A stretch of DNA of 64,000 bases, taken from contig NZ_JACHJO010000005.1 in NCBI RefSeq assembly GCF_014203695.1, positions 62,001 through 126,000 on the forward strand. Reading direction: 5' to 3'. The DNA comes from Nocardiopsis algeriensis. GTDB lineage: Bacteria > Actinomycetota > Actinomycetes > Streptosporangiales > Streptosporangiaceae. Below are positions 7,874 to 15,992 of the stretch, piece after piece (position 1 is the stretch's first letter; each line of letters begins with the position of its first letter). Made by a program: the position numbers and the translations under genes. A model generated the notes under the pieces. The model ran no database searches. It was given only the letters and a program-made list of their open reading frames with translations, and was not told where the DNA came from.

Positions 7874-8818
7874 ATGGTCAATCCGGTATGGGTGGGAACG
7901 CTGATGTTCGGCCAGGTGCCGATCGGGGTGCGCCTCTACAGCGCCCGCGAACGCAGGGGGCCGGTCCTGCACCAGTTCGAACGCGGCACCGCCGACCGCA
8001 TCCGCTACGTCCGCGTCAACGAGCGCACCGGCGAGGAGGTTCCCGCCGAGGACGTCGTGCGCGGCGCCAGGACCGCGGTCGAGGACGAGTACGTCATCCT
8101 GGAACCGGAGGAGCTGGAGGAGATCCTCCCGCACGGCTCACGCACCATGCACCTGGACGGCTTCGTCTCCGAGGGCTCGGTGGCACCCCTGTGGTACGCC
8201 TCCACCTACTACGTCGCCCCCCGCGACCCGGCCGACGCGGAGCCCTACCAGCTGCTGTACGCGGCCCTGGACCGCACCCGCCGCGTCGGCACCGCCACCG
8301 CGGTCCTGCGCGACCGCGAGTGGCCGGTGCTCGTCGAACCCGACCGGGGCGTGCTGACCGCCTCCACCCTGTGGTGGCCCGACGAGGTCCGCACCCCCGA
8401 CGACGTCATGCCTCCCGTGCCCCGCACCGAACCGGGCAAGGAGGAACTCGGCCTGGCCTGCGAACTGGTCAAGGCCCTGTCCACCGACTGGGACCCCGAC
8501 GACTACTCCGACAGCTACGGCAGGCGCCTGGCCGAACTCGTACGCACCAAGGCCCGGGGCGGCACCATCACCCACCGCCCCGACCGCCCCGAGTCCTCCG
8601 GGGAGGCCACCGGACTCGGTGAGGCCCTGCGCCGGAGCCTGCCCGCCGCCCCGCGCCGGCGCGGACGCGCACCCTCGCCGCGCACACCCGTGCGCGGCGA
8701 GTCCCGGCCCACCAAGCGCGAGCTGCTGCGCCGGGCCTCCGAGCTCCACGTCCGGGGCCGCTCCAGAATGAGCCGCGACGAGCTGGAGGAGGCCGTCACC
8801 CGGGCCGACGGGGACTGA
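7874..8818 (+). CDS. ku: Ku protein for non-homologous end joining, with SAP-like C-terminal extension
   Basis: A 314-residue bacterial Ku. The core shows VWVGTLMFGQVPIGVRLYSA at the start, an RVNERTGEEVP segment, YVILEPEELEEI near residue 77 and a MHLDGFV stretch, all standard for the beta-barrel that rings DNA ends. After about residue 250 comes a basic proline-rich linker, then TKRELLRRASELHVRG and MSRDELEEAVTRAD, a SAP-like helix-turn-helix module that would add DNA contact. The start is ATG 7874 with AGGGAGG at 7863-7869; an upstream in-frame ATG lacks such a site. No LigD gene is in the window, so the ligase partner lies elsewhere. The gene diverges from the alcohol dehydrogenase. Confidence 0.92.
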   Translation: MVNPVWVGTLMFGQVPIGVRLYSARERRGPVLHQFERGTADRIRYVRVNERTGEEVPAEDVVRGARTAVEDEYVILEPEELEEILPHGSRTMHLDGFVSEGSVAPLWYASTYYVAPRDPADAEPYQLLYAALDRTRRVGTATAVLRDREWPVLVEPDRGVLTASTLWWPDEVRTPDDVMPPVPRTEPGKEELGLACELVKALSTDWDPDDYSDSYGRRLAELVRTKARGGTITHRPDRPESSGEATGLGEALRRSLPAAPRRRGRAPSPRTPVRGESRPTKRELLRRASELHVRGRSRMSRDELEEAVTRADGD

Positions 8819-8961
8819 CCGAACCCCCATGCCTTATGGAAACGCCTATGGCGTCGCCCCTCCGGGAACGGGTATCCCCTCCGTACCGCCCGGCACCCCG
8901 CGGGCCCGGGCCCGCACCGCGGAGAGGAGACCCGTCCCCGGGCGGGCGATCAGGAGGTCCG

Positions 8962-9804
8962 ATGGGAAGCCCGACCGGTCCGGTGCGCAACCGGAGGCAC
9001 TACCTGATGTGCCGCCCCACCTACTTCGCCGTCGACTACGCCATCAACCCCTGGATGGACCCGGCCGCGGAGGTCGACAGGGAAAGGGCGATCCGCCAGT
9101 GGGAGGCCCTGCGCGACCTCTACCTGGAACTGGGCCACAGAGTCAGCGAGATCACCCCCGTCGAGGGCCTGCCCGACATGGTGTTCGCCGCCAACGGTGC
9201 CCTGGTCGTCGACGGGCGCGTCTACGGAGCCCGCTTCGCCAGCGCCGAGCGCACCCCCGAGGGTCCCGCCTACCTCGACTGGTTCCGCAAGGCCGGCGTG
9301 AGCGAGGGCTTCGTGGAGACCAGCGAGCCCAAGTACGTCAACGAGGGGGAAGGGGACTTCATCACCCTCGACGACCTGATCCTGGCCGGGACCGGCTTCC
9401 GCACCGACGCCGCCGCACACCAGGAGGCCGAGCGCTTCCTGGGCCGCCCCGTGGTCACCCTCCAACTGGTCGACCCGCGGTTCTACCACCTCGACACGGC
9501 CCTGTGTGCCCTCTCGGGAACACAGATCGCCTACTACCCCGGCGCGTTCTCCGCCGGAAGCCGGAAGGTGCTGCGCGCCCTCTATCCCGACGCCCTGACC
9601 GCCACGGAGGAGGACGCCGCCGTCCTCGGGCTCAACGCGGTCTGCGACGGGAGCAACGCGATCCTCCCGGCCGAGGCCACCGGGCTGGCCGCACGCCTGA
9701 GGGCCCTGGGCCTGACCGTCCACCACGTGGAGATCGACGAGCTGCGCAAGGCCGGCGGAGGCGCCAAGTGCTGCACCCTGGAACTGCGCGGCGCCCCCGA
9801 CTGA
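8962..9804 (+). CDS. Dimethylarginine dimethylaminohydrolase-like amidinohydrolase
   Basis: A 280-residue protein of the guanidino-group-modifying superfamily. The active-site pieces are visible: an EGEGDF acidic loop (about residues 128-133), the histidine in FYHLDTALC (His 176) and the nucleophilic cysteine in KCCTLELRG (Cys 270 or 271) close to the C-terminus. DDAH hydrolyses methylated arginines to citrulline and methylamines; relatives act on arginine or other guanidines. The start is ATG 8962, six bases after AGGAGG. A longer open frame upstream lacks such a site. Its neighbour block of aminoaldehyde dehydrogenase, permease and ureohydrolase supports a role in guanidine nitrogen use. 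Confidence 0.85.
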   Translation: MGSPTGPVRNRRHYLMCRPTYFAVDYAINPWMDPAAEVDRERAIRQWEALRDLYLELGHRVSEITPVEGLPDMVFAANGALVVDGRVYGARFASAERTPEGPAYLDWFRKAGVSEGFVETSEPKYVNEGEGDFITLDDLILAGTGFRTDAAAHQEAERFLGRPVVTLQLVDPRFYHLDTALCALSGTQIAYYPGAFSAGSRKVLRALYPDALTATEEDAAVLGLNAVCDGSNAILPAEATGLAARLRALGLTVHHVEIDELRKAGGGAKCCTLELRGAPD

Positions 9805-9841
9805 CGACGCGGTCCGGCCGGCGGCCCCGGCGCCGACCGCA

Positions 9842-9876
9842 GAAAAAAAGGGGAGCCCCTTCCGGGAGCTCCCCTC
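9842..9876 (-). terminator. Intrinsic terminator of the aldehyde dehydrogenase gene
   Basis: Eight-base arms (9849-9856, 9868-9875) followed on the minus strand by seven T residues (A-run 9843-9849 on the plus strand). It sits nine bases after the aldehyde dehydrogenase stop and also separates the convergent DDAH-like gene. Confidence 0.8.
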
Positions 9877-9884
9877 GTGACGCG

Positions 9885-11324
9885 TCAGCCCGTCGCGCTC
9901 ATCACGTGCTTGACGCGGGTGTAGTCCTCCAGGCTGTAGGCCGACAGGTCCTTGCCGTACCCCGAGTGCTTGAACCCGCCGTGCGGCATCTCCGACACCA
10001 GGGCGCCGTGGCTGTTGATCCACACCGCGCCGAAGTCCAGCTCGGCGCTCATCCGCAGGGCGCGGGAGTGGTCGCGGGTCCACACCGACGCGGCCAGGCC
10101 CTGGTCGACCCCGTTGGCCAGCTCCAGCGCCTCCTCCTCGGTGGAGAAGCGCTGCACGGTCACCACCGGGCCGAAGACCTCCTCGCGCACGATCTCGTCG
10201 TCGGCGCGCAGGTTCACCACCACGGTCGGCGCCAGGAAGAAGCCGCGATCGCCCACCCGGTGCCCGCCGGTCGCCACCACCGCGTGCTCGGGCAGCCGCT
10301 CCAGCAGGCCCGTGACCCGGGCGAACTGGTCGGCGTTGTTGATCGGGCCGAAGTCACTGGGCTCGTCGCTGGGGACACCCGTGACCTGAGCCGACGCCTG
10401 ACGCGACAGCTCGGCCACGAACGCGTCGTACAGACCCTCCTGCACCAGCACCCGGGTGCCGGCCGTGCAGTCCTGGCCCGTGTTGATGAAGGCACCGGCC
10501 ACCACGCCGGCGGCCGTCTCGGCCACGTCGACGTCGTCGAACACGACCACCGGTGCGTTGCCGCCCAGCTCCAGGTGCAGCAGCTTCAGGTCCTCCGAGG
10601 CGCTCTTGGCCACCTGGATGCCCGCCCGCGTCGAACCGGTCACCGACACCAGGCGCACCGCCGGGTGGGCGACCACCAGGCGGCCGGTGTCGCGGTCGCC
10701 CACCACCACGTTGAGCGCACCCTCCGGCAGCGCGTCCGCGGCGATCTCGGCGAGCATGACCGTCGTGGTCGGCGTGGTCTCGGCGGGCTTGAGCACCACC
10801 GTGTTCCCGGCGGCCAGCGCGGGGCCGATCTTCCACACCGCCATCATCAGCGGGTAGTTCCACGGGGTGATGCCCGCGCACACCCCCACCGGCTCGCGGC
10901 GGATCCACGACGTGTGGTCCTCCATGTACTCGGCGGCGGCGCGCCCCTCCAGATGGCGGGCGGCCCCGGCGAAGAACCGCAGCGTGTCCACGCAGAAGGG
11001 GATCTCCTCCTCCAGCACGACCGCGCGCGGCTTGCCGGTCTCGCGGCACTCGGCGTCGGCGAACTCCTCCGCCCGCGCCGCGAGGGCGTCGGCGATCGCC
11101 AGCAGCGCGTCCTGGCGCCGGGCGGGCGTGGCCTTGCGCCAGGTGCGGAAGGCCTTCGACGACGAGGCCATGGCCGCCTCCACCTCGGCGGAGCCGCAGA
11201 TCCCGGCCCGGCCGCTCACCTCTCCGGTGACCGGGTCGACCAGGTCCAGGGCGCGGTCGCCCGCGGCGGCCAGCGGCTCGCCGCCGACGAACGAGGGAAG
11301 GGTGTCGAACTCGTGGATACGCAT
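9885..11324 (-). CDS. NAD-dependent aminoaldehyde dehydrogenase (gamma-aminobutyraldehyde/betaine aldehyde type)
   Basis: A 479-residue aldehyde dehydrogenase of normal length. Catalytic residues are the glutamate in LHLELGGNAP (Glu 252) and the nucleophilic cysteine in NTGQDCTAGTR (Cys 286); the cofactor site shows GITPWNYPL (about 151-159) and VSVTGSTRAG (about 226). The NTGQDC form is typical of gamma-aminobutyraldehyde and betaine aldehyde dehydrogenases. With the ureohydrolase and permease upstream on the same strand, oxidation of an amino- or guanidino-aldehyde to the acid is the most likely job. The start is ATG 11324 with GAGGAC before it. A hairpin (11349-11391) precedes the gene, so it may be partly separated from the permease transcript. 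Confidence 0.87.
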   Translation of the reverse strand: MRIHEFDTLPSFVGGEPLAAAGDRALDLVDPVTGEVSGRAGICGSAEVEAAMASSSKAFRTWRKATPARRQDALLAIADALAARAEEFADAECRETGKPRAVVLEEEIPFCVDTLRFFAGAARHLEGRAAAEYMEDHTSWIRREPVGVCAGITPWNYPLMMAVWKIGPALAAGNTVVLKPAETTPTTTVMLAEIAADALPEGALNVVVGDRDTGRLVVAHPAVRLVSVTGSTRAGIQVAKSASEDLKLLHLELGGNAPVVVFDDVDVAETAAGVVAGAFINTGQDCTAGTRVLVQEGLYDAFVAELSRQASAQVTGVPSDEPSDFGPINNADQFARVTGLLERLPEHAVVATGGHRVGDRGFFLAPTVVVNLRADDEIVREEVFGPVVTVQRFSTEEEALELANGVDQGLAASVWTRDHSRALRMSAELDFGAVWINSHGALVSEMPHGGFKHSGYGKDLSAYSLEDYTRVKHVMSATG

Positions 11325-11348
11325 GTGTCCTCGCGTCTGTGGATGGAA

Positions 11349-11391
11349 GGGGCCCGGCGGCACGCGCCCCCGCGGTGCGCCGCCGGGCCCC
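11349..11391 (-). terminator. Long hairpin between permease and aldehyde dehydrogenase
   Basis: Twelve-base perfect arms (11349-11360, 11380-11391), with a short extra CAC/GTG pairing inside, lie nine bases past the permease stop. No T-run follows. It may end most permease transcripts or stabilise the 3' end. Confidence 0.55.
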
Positions 11392-11399
11392 GGTTCTCG

Positions 11400-12941
11400 T
11401 CAGGACAGGACCGGAGCGGTCCCGTCCTCGTCGGTCTTCGCGGTCTCCACCGGGGCGGCCTCCTCCTTGGCCGGGACCAGGCGCGGACCCTGCGGACCGA
11501 ACACCGAGCGCGGCTCGGGGAAGGCGATGACGGCGATCGGGTAGGTGATCGCCGCGGTCAGCAGCGCCACCGGCAGGCTCAGGTCGATCCCCGCGGCCAG
11601 GTTGCCCAGGGGGCCCACCAGCAGCGGCGTGTTGGCGAACACCAGGCCCATGCCGGCCGACAGCAGCCAGGCGGTCATGGCCCGCCAGTTGATGCCGTTG
11701 GAGAACCAGTAGGCGCCGCCGCGGCGACCCTCGTTGAAGACCTGGAGGTCCTCGGCCACGTAGAACCCGCGCCGGAACAGGTACCCCAGCATGAGGATGA
11801 CCATCCACGGCGAGGTCAGCAGCACGATGAGGATCGTGAAGGCGTTGATCGTCTCGACGATGTCGAACAGGAACGTGCCCACGAAGATCAGCACCAGTGC
11901 CAGGCAGCCCACCACGACGGTACCCTGCAGGCGGTTCAGACGCGGCACCAGCGAGGAGAAGTCCAGGCCCGTGCCGTACAGCGAGGTGGTGCCCGTGGAC
12001 AGTCCGCCGATCAGGGCCACCAGCAGCAGCGGCAGCGCGTACCAGAGCGGGGAGGCGGCGGCCAGCCCCGACACGTAGTTCGCCGGGTCGGCCACCAGGG
12101 TGGCCGTGGTCAGGCCGAAGAAGAACGGCAGCAGCGTCGCGACCTGGGCCAGGAACGGCGCGGCCAGCATCGAGCGGGTCGAACGGGTGGCCGGGATGTA
12201 GCGCGACCAGTCGCCCAGGAACCCGCCGAAGGACACCGGGTTGGACATGACCGTCAGCACCGAAAGCACCCAGGTCGGCCAGAAACCGCCCAGGAGGAAC
12301 TCACCGCTGCCCGCGTAGGAGGGGTCGAAGTCGCCCCCGTAGGCGAACACCGCCAGCAGCATCAGCGCGGTGCCGGCCACCACCGCGACCTTGTTGATCA
12401 GCAGCATGAACTGGAATCCGTACACGCACACCGCGAACACCGCCACCGCGATGACGCCGTAGGCCAGTGCACGCAGCCAGTCGCCGCCGTCGAAGCCGAA
12501 GCGCATCGCCGCGCCCACGATCGCGTCACCGCTCACCCACACGGAGATGGAGAAGAAGGTGACAGCGGTCAGCAGCGACAGCAGGGACCCCAGCGCACGC
12601 CCCACCACACCGAAGTGGGCTCCGGAGGAGACGGCGTTGTTGGTGCGGGTACGCGGTCCGAACAGCGCCATCGGCGACAGGATGAGGGCGCCCAGCACCA
12701 CGCCGACCACGGTTGCCGTGGCCGCTGCGGTGAAGCTGAGCCCGTAGGCGATGGGCATGGTGCCCAGGATGATGGTGGCGAACGTGTTGGCCCCGCCGAA
12801 GGTGAGGCGGAACAGGTCGAAGGGACGCGAGGTCTGCGCCTTGACCGGGATCGGAGCGACCCCGTAGGTCTCGATCTCGGTCACCTTCGGAGGCGAACCG
12901 GGCGTCTGCCCGGTTGCCGCGGGTGTGTGGGGTGTGCTCAC
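11400..12941 (-). CDS. NCS1-family nucleobase/cation symporter (cytosine-purine permease type)
   Basis: A 513-residue transporter with about twelve hydrophobic helices. Family hallmarks are the motif EIETYGVAPIPVKAQTSRP before helix 1, the FGGANTFATIILG stretch in helix 1, SSGAHFGVVGRALGS in helix 3, and GDWSRYIPATRS in the middle, all standard for NCS1 permeases of cytosine, purines, allantoin or hydantoin. Since the neighbours handle guanidino or amine compounds, the cargo may be a related nitrogen compound. The start is GTG 12941 (GGGAGC upstream), not the more distal in-frame ATG. Short hairpins flank the gene on both sides. Confidence 0.87.
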   Translation of the reverse strand: MSTPHTPAATGQTPGSPPKVTEIETYGVAPIPVKAQTSRPFDLFRLTFGGANTFATIILGTMPIAYGLSFTAAATATVVGVVLGALILSPMALFGPRTRTNNAVSSGAHFGVVGRALGSLLSLLTAVTFFSISVWVSGDAIVGAAMRFGFDGGDWLRALAYGVIAVAVFAVCVYGFQFMLLINKVAVVAGTALMLLAVFAYGGDFDPSYAGSGEFLLGGFWPTWVLSVLTVMSNPVSFGGFLGDWSRYIPATRSTRSMLAAPFLAQVATLLPFFFGLTTATLVADPANYVSGLAAASPLWYALPLLLVALIGGLSTGTTSLYGTGLDFSSLVPRLNRLQGTVVVGCLALVLIFVGTFLFDIVETINAFTILIVLLTSPWMVILMLGYLFRRGFYVAEDLQVFNEGRRGGAYWFSNGINWRAMTAWLLSAGMGLVFANTPLLVGPLGNLAAGIDLSLPVALLTAAITYPIAVIAFPEPRSVFGPQGPRLVPAKEEAAPVETAKTDEDGTAPVLS

Positions 12942-13087
12942 GGCTTGCTCCCGTGGGGACGGTCCCGGAACGGCCGATGCCGGACCGGGGGTGGGGTGGT
13001 GATGGGGAGGGGGGATGAAGCGCCCCGCCGGATCATCGGCGGAGGCAGGGAAGCGGCGCGGCGCCGTCGACACGCCGTTCCCCGGCT

Positions 13088-13112
13088 CCGGGGCCCCGGG
13101 CAGGGGCCCCGG
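13088..13112 (-). terminator. Hairpin after the ureohydrolase gene
   Basis: Ten-base perfect arms (13088-13097, 13103-13112) with a five-base loop begin five bases past the ureohydrolase stop on the minus strand. No T-run is seen. Confidence 0.5.
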
Positions 13113-13117
13113 GCAGG

Positions 13118-14074
13118 TCAGGCCCCGCGCTTCTCCTGGTTGAGAGCCAGGACGCTGACCAGGTCGTAGGCCACGTGCGAGGCGGCGGTGGCGGTGATCT
13201 GCGCGTGGTCGTAGGCGGGCGCGACCTCGACGACGTCGGCGCCCACGAGGTTGCAGCCGGCCAGGCCGCGCAGGATCTCCAGCAGCTCGCGGCTGGTCAG
13301 GCCGCCCGCCTCCGGGGTCCCGGTGCCCGGCGCGTGCGCCGGGTCGAGCACGTCGATGTCGACCGACACGTACAGGGGGCGGTCACCGATCCGCTGGCGC
13401 AGCGCGTCGGTGATCTCGTCCACACCCTTGCGCATGACGTCGGCCGAGGTGACGATGCCGAAACCGAAGCGGCGGTCGTCCTCCAGGTCCTTCTTGCCGT
13501 AGAGCGGGCCGCGGGTACCCACGTGGGAGATCGCCTCCGTGTCGAGGATGCCCTCCTCCACGGCCCTGCGGAACGGGGTTCCGTGGGTGTAGGGCTCACC
13601 GAAGTAGGTGTCCCAGGTGTCCAGGTGGGCGTCGAAGTGCAGCATCGCGATCGGCCCGTGCTCGCGGTACAGCGACCGCAGCAGCGGGAGGGCGATGGTG
13701 TGGTCCCCGCCCAGCGTGACCATGCGGGTGCCCGAGCGCACGAACTGGGTGGCGGCCTCGTCGATGGTCTCCACGGCGTCGCCGATGGCGAACGGGTTGA
13801 CCGCGATGTCACCGCCGTCGACCACCTGGGCGGCAGAGAACGGAGACACGTCCAGACCCGGGTGGTAGGGACGCAGCAGGCGGCTGGCCTCGCGAATGGC
13901 GGAGGGGCCGAAGCGGGCCCCCGGGCGGTAGGAGACGCCGGTGTCGAAGGGAACGCCGACCACGGCGATGTCGGCCCGCTCCACCTGGTCGATGCGGGGA
14001 AGCCGAGCAAAGGTCGCCGGCCCGGCGAAACGCGGTACGAGGCTGGAGTCGGTGGGTCCGATCGGTGTGCTCAT
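13118..14074 (-). CDS. Agmatinase/guanidinobutyrase-type ureohydrolase
   Basis: A 318-residue manganese ureohydrolase. All metal-binding motifs are intact: GGDHTIALP (residues 122-130), [10 protein letters not shown] (146-155) and [22 protein letters not shown] around residues 237-258, which I see as [12 protein letters not shown] plus GTPEAGG. The family removes urea from agmatine, 4-guanidinobutyrate, 3-guanidinopropionate or arginine. Co-location with an aminoaldehyde dehydrogenase and a permease makes agmatine or guanidinobutyrate the best candidates; the motifs alone cannot choose. The start is ATG 14074. The divergent PucR gene is the likely regulator, as the 189-base intergene serves both. 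Confidence 0.88.
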   Translation of the reverse strand: MSTPIGPTDSSLVPRFAGPATFARLPRIDQVERADIAVVGVPFDTGVSYRPGARFGPSAIREASRLLRPYHPGLDVSPFSAAQVVDGGDIAVNPFAIGDAVETIDEAATQFVRSGTRMVTLGGDHTIALPLLRSLYREHGPIAMLHFDAHLDTWDTYFGEPYTHGTPFRRAVEEGILDTEAISHVGTRGPLYGKKDLEDDRRFGFGIVTSADVMRKGVDEITDALRQRIGDRPLYVSVDIDVLDPAHAPGTGTPEAGGLTSRELLEILRGLAGCNLVGADVVEVAPAYDHAQITATAASHVAYDLVSVLALNQEKRGA

Positions 14075-14210
14075 CGGTCGGAGAGGCCCCTTTCGTCTTC
14101 GGCGGCGGATGAAGAAGAAAAAACACGCCGCGAGCTGCGAGGAAACCCCTCGGAAACGCGTGCGCTCCGCACAGGTTAGGCACGTCACAGGCACCGCTCC
14201 AGTGGATGAA

Positions 14211-14226
14211 ACGCACAAACATGCGT
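14211..14226. promoter_or_regulatory. Short inverted repeat before the PucR gene
   Basis: ACGCA and TGCGT arms separated by six bases lie 38 bases before the PucR start and in the shared intergene with the ureohydrolase. It could be a PucR or other operator; the arms are short, so the call is weak. Confidence 0.25.
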
Positions 14227-14263
14227 GCTCTCATGGAGGAAGAGACCAGAAAAGGGGGAAGTT

Positions 14264-15799
14264 GTGGCCGACGACGCGGACGGTATCGGCGCCTACAGCG
14301 TCGCGCTCAGCACCGTGCTGGCCAGACGACACCTCGGCCTGACCGCCGTGGTCGAGGTCGGCGACCCGGGGGTGTCGTGGGCGGTGGCCAGCGAACTGGT
14401 CGACCCCACCCCCTACCTGAACGGGGGCGAGCTGCTCCTGACCGCAGGGGTGAACCTGCCCGCCGACGACGCGGGCCTGCGCTCCTACGTCACCGCCCTT
14501 GCAGAGGTGGGCGTCAGCGCTCTGGGCTTCGGTGTCACCCCCGTCCACGACACCGTCCCCGCCGCCCTGGCCGAGCAGTGCCGCAGCCAGGGCCTGCCCC
14601 TGATCGAGGTGCCCCGCCTCACCCCCTTCGCCGCGGTCAGCCGCGCCGTCGGCGAGGCACTGGAGGAACTGCGCCTGCGCGAACTGCAGCGCCTCGGCGA
14701 CGCCCACCGGGACATGGCCCGGGCCGTGACCGCCGACCGGCCCGTGGACCGCATCCTGCGCGTTCTGGCCTCCTCCCTCGACGCCTGGGCCCTGCTGACC
14801 CGCCCGGCAGCCTCCGGGGACGCGGAAACCGGTGCGCCGGCTCCCGTCTCCGCCACGGCCGGTGCGCCCACCGCCCCCGACGAGGAGCTGCGCACGCTCG
14901 CCGCACGCCTCACCGAACCCTCCGGACCCCGCAGCGCCAAGGCCCGCACCGGCGGCGAGGAGGTCTTCCTCCACACCGTCGGCACCCCGCCCCAGGAGCA
15001 CGGCGTCCTCATGGTCGGCCGCCCCCGCCCCCTGGGCATCACCGAGCGGGCCGTCCTGCGCACCGCCACCGCCCTGATCGACCTGGTCGGACGCACCGTC
15101 CAGGACACCCAGCCCGTCCCCGGGCACCTCCTGGCCGGCCTGCTCCTGGACGGCGGCCCCACCGAGGAGACCGAACCGCTGCTGTCCGAACTCACCGGCG
15201 CGACCGGCCGACCCGCCGCCTACCGGGTCCTGCACGCGGCCGCCGACGCCCGGCACACCCCCGCCTCCCGCCTGCCTCTGGACACCCGCGTCAGCGGCAC
15301 CCGCCCCGACGGGACCCTGCGCGCCGTCCTGGCCGACCGCGGAGAAGAGGTCCACCGCGCCGACCTCGACCAGCTCCTGCTGCACGGATGGACCGGAGCC
15401 CTCAGCGGCCCCGTGGCGGCCGGGGAACTGACCGAGGCGCAGCGGCACGCCGCCGCCCTGCTCCTGCGCGCCCGCACCATGGGGGAGCCTCTCCTCTGGG
15501 AGGAGGACCGAGATCCCTTCGACGCCCTCCTGAGCTCCGCCGACGCCGCCGAACTGGCCCGGAACGTCCTGGGGCCTCTGGCCGGAGACGACGAGAACGC
15601 GCGCACCCTGCGCCGCACCCTGCAGGCCTGGCTCACCCGCCACGGCAACTGGGACCGCACCGCCGCGGACCTGAACGCGCACCGCAACAGCGTCCGCTAC
15701 CGGATCGGACGCATCGAACGCGAGCTGGGCGTGGACCTGGCCGACCCCGAGCAGCGCATGCGCCTGTGGTTCGCCCTCACCCGGAGCGGCGAAGGATAG
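14264..15799 (+). CDS. PucR-family transcriptional regulator
   Basis: A 511-residue regulator with the PucR plan: an N-terminal sensory domain with GLTAVVEVGDPGVSWAV and YLNGGELLLTAGVNLP, a middle GGDEF-like/CdaR segment, and a C-terminal helix-turn-helix of the HTH_30 type, WDRTAADLNAHRNSVRYRI then GRIERELGVDLADPEQRMRL. Such proteins activate purine, allantoin or amine catabolism genes when bound to their ligand. It is divergent from the ureohydrolase/permease/dehydrogenase genes and is the obvious controller of that block. The start is GTG 14264 after AAGGGGG (14252-14258); an upstream ATG is possible but has no ribosome site. Confidence 0.85.
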   Translation: MADDADGIGAYSVALSTVLARRHLGLTAVVEVGDPGVSWAVASELVDPTPYLNGGELLLTAGVNLPADDAGLRSYVTALAEVGVSALGFGVTPVHDTVPAALAEQCRSQGLPLIEVPRLTPFAAVSRAVGEALEELRLRELQRLGDAHRDMARAVTADRPVDRILRVLASSLDAWALLTRPAASGDAETGAPAPVSATAGAPTAPDEELRTLAARLTEPSGPRSAKARTGGEEVFLHTVGTPPQEHGVLMVGRPRPLGITERAVLRTATALIDLVGRTVQDTQPVPGHLLAGLLLDGGPTEETEPLLSELTGATGRPAAYRVLHAAADARHTPASRLPLDTRVSGTRPDGTLRAVLADRGEEVHRADLDQLLLHGWTGALSGPVAAGELTEAQRHAAALLLRARTMGEPLLWEEDRDPFDALLSSADAAELARNVLGPLAGDDENARTLRRTLQAWLTRHGNWDRTAADLNAHRNSVRYRIGRIERELGVDLADPEQRMRLWFALTRSGEG

Positions 15800-15992
15800 C
15801 GGCGGCCTCCCCGCCGGAGCCCCGGTTGACCGGTTGCGGCCAACACACGTGAATCAGCGTTCCCAGGGGGAACGCGGAACCCAGGTGGGGCAAGCTGGGC
15901 ATGCCCGAAAGGGCGGTGGAGACCGTACGGGGCGACGAGCCCGGGTGCGCCCCGGCCCCACGAGAGTCCAGCCCACCCGAACAGGGGGTCGT

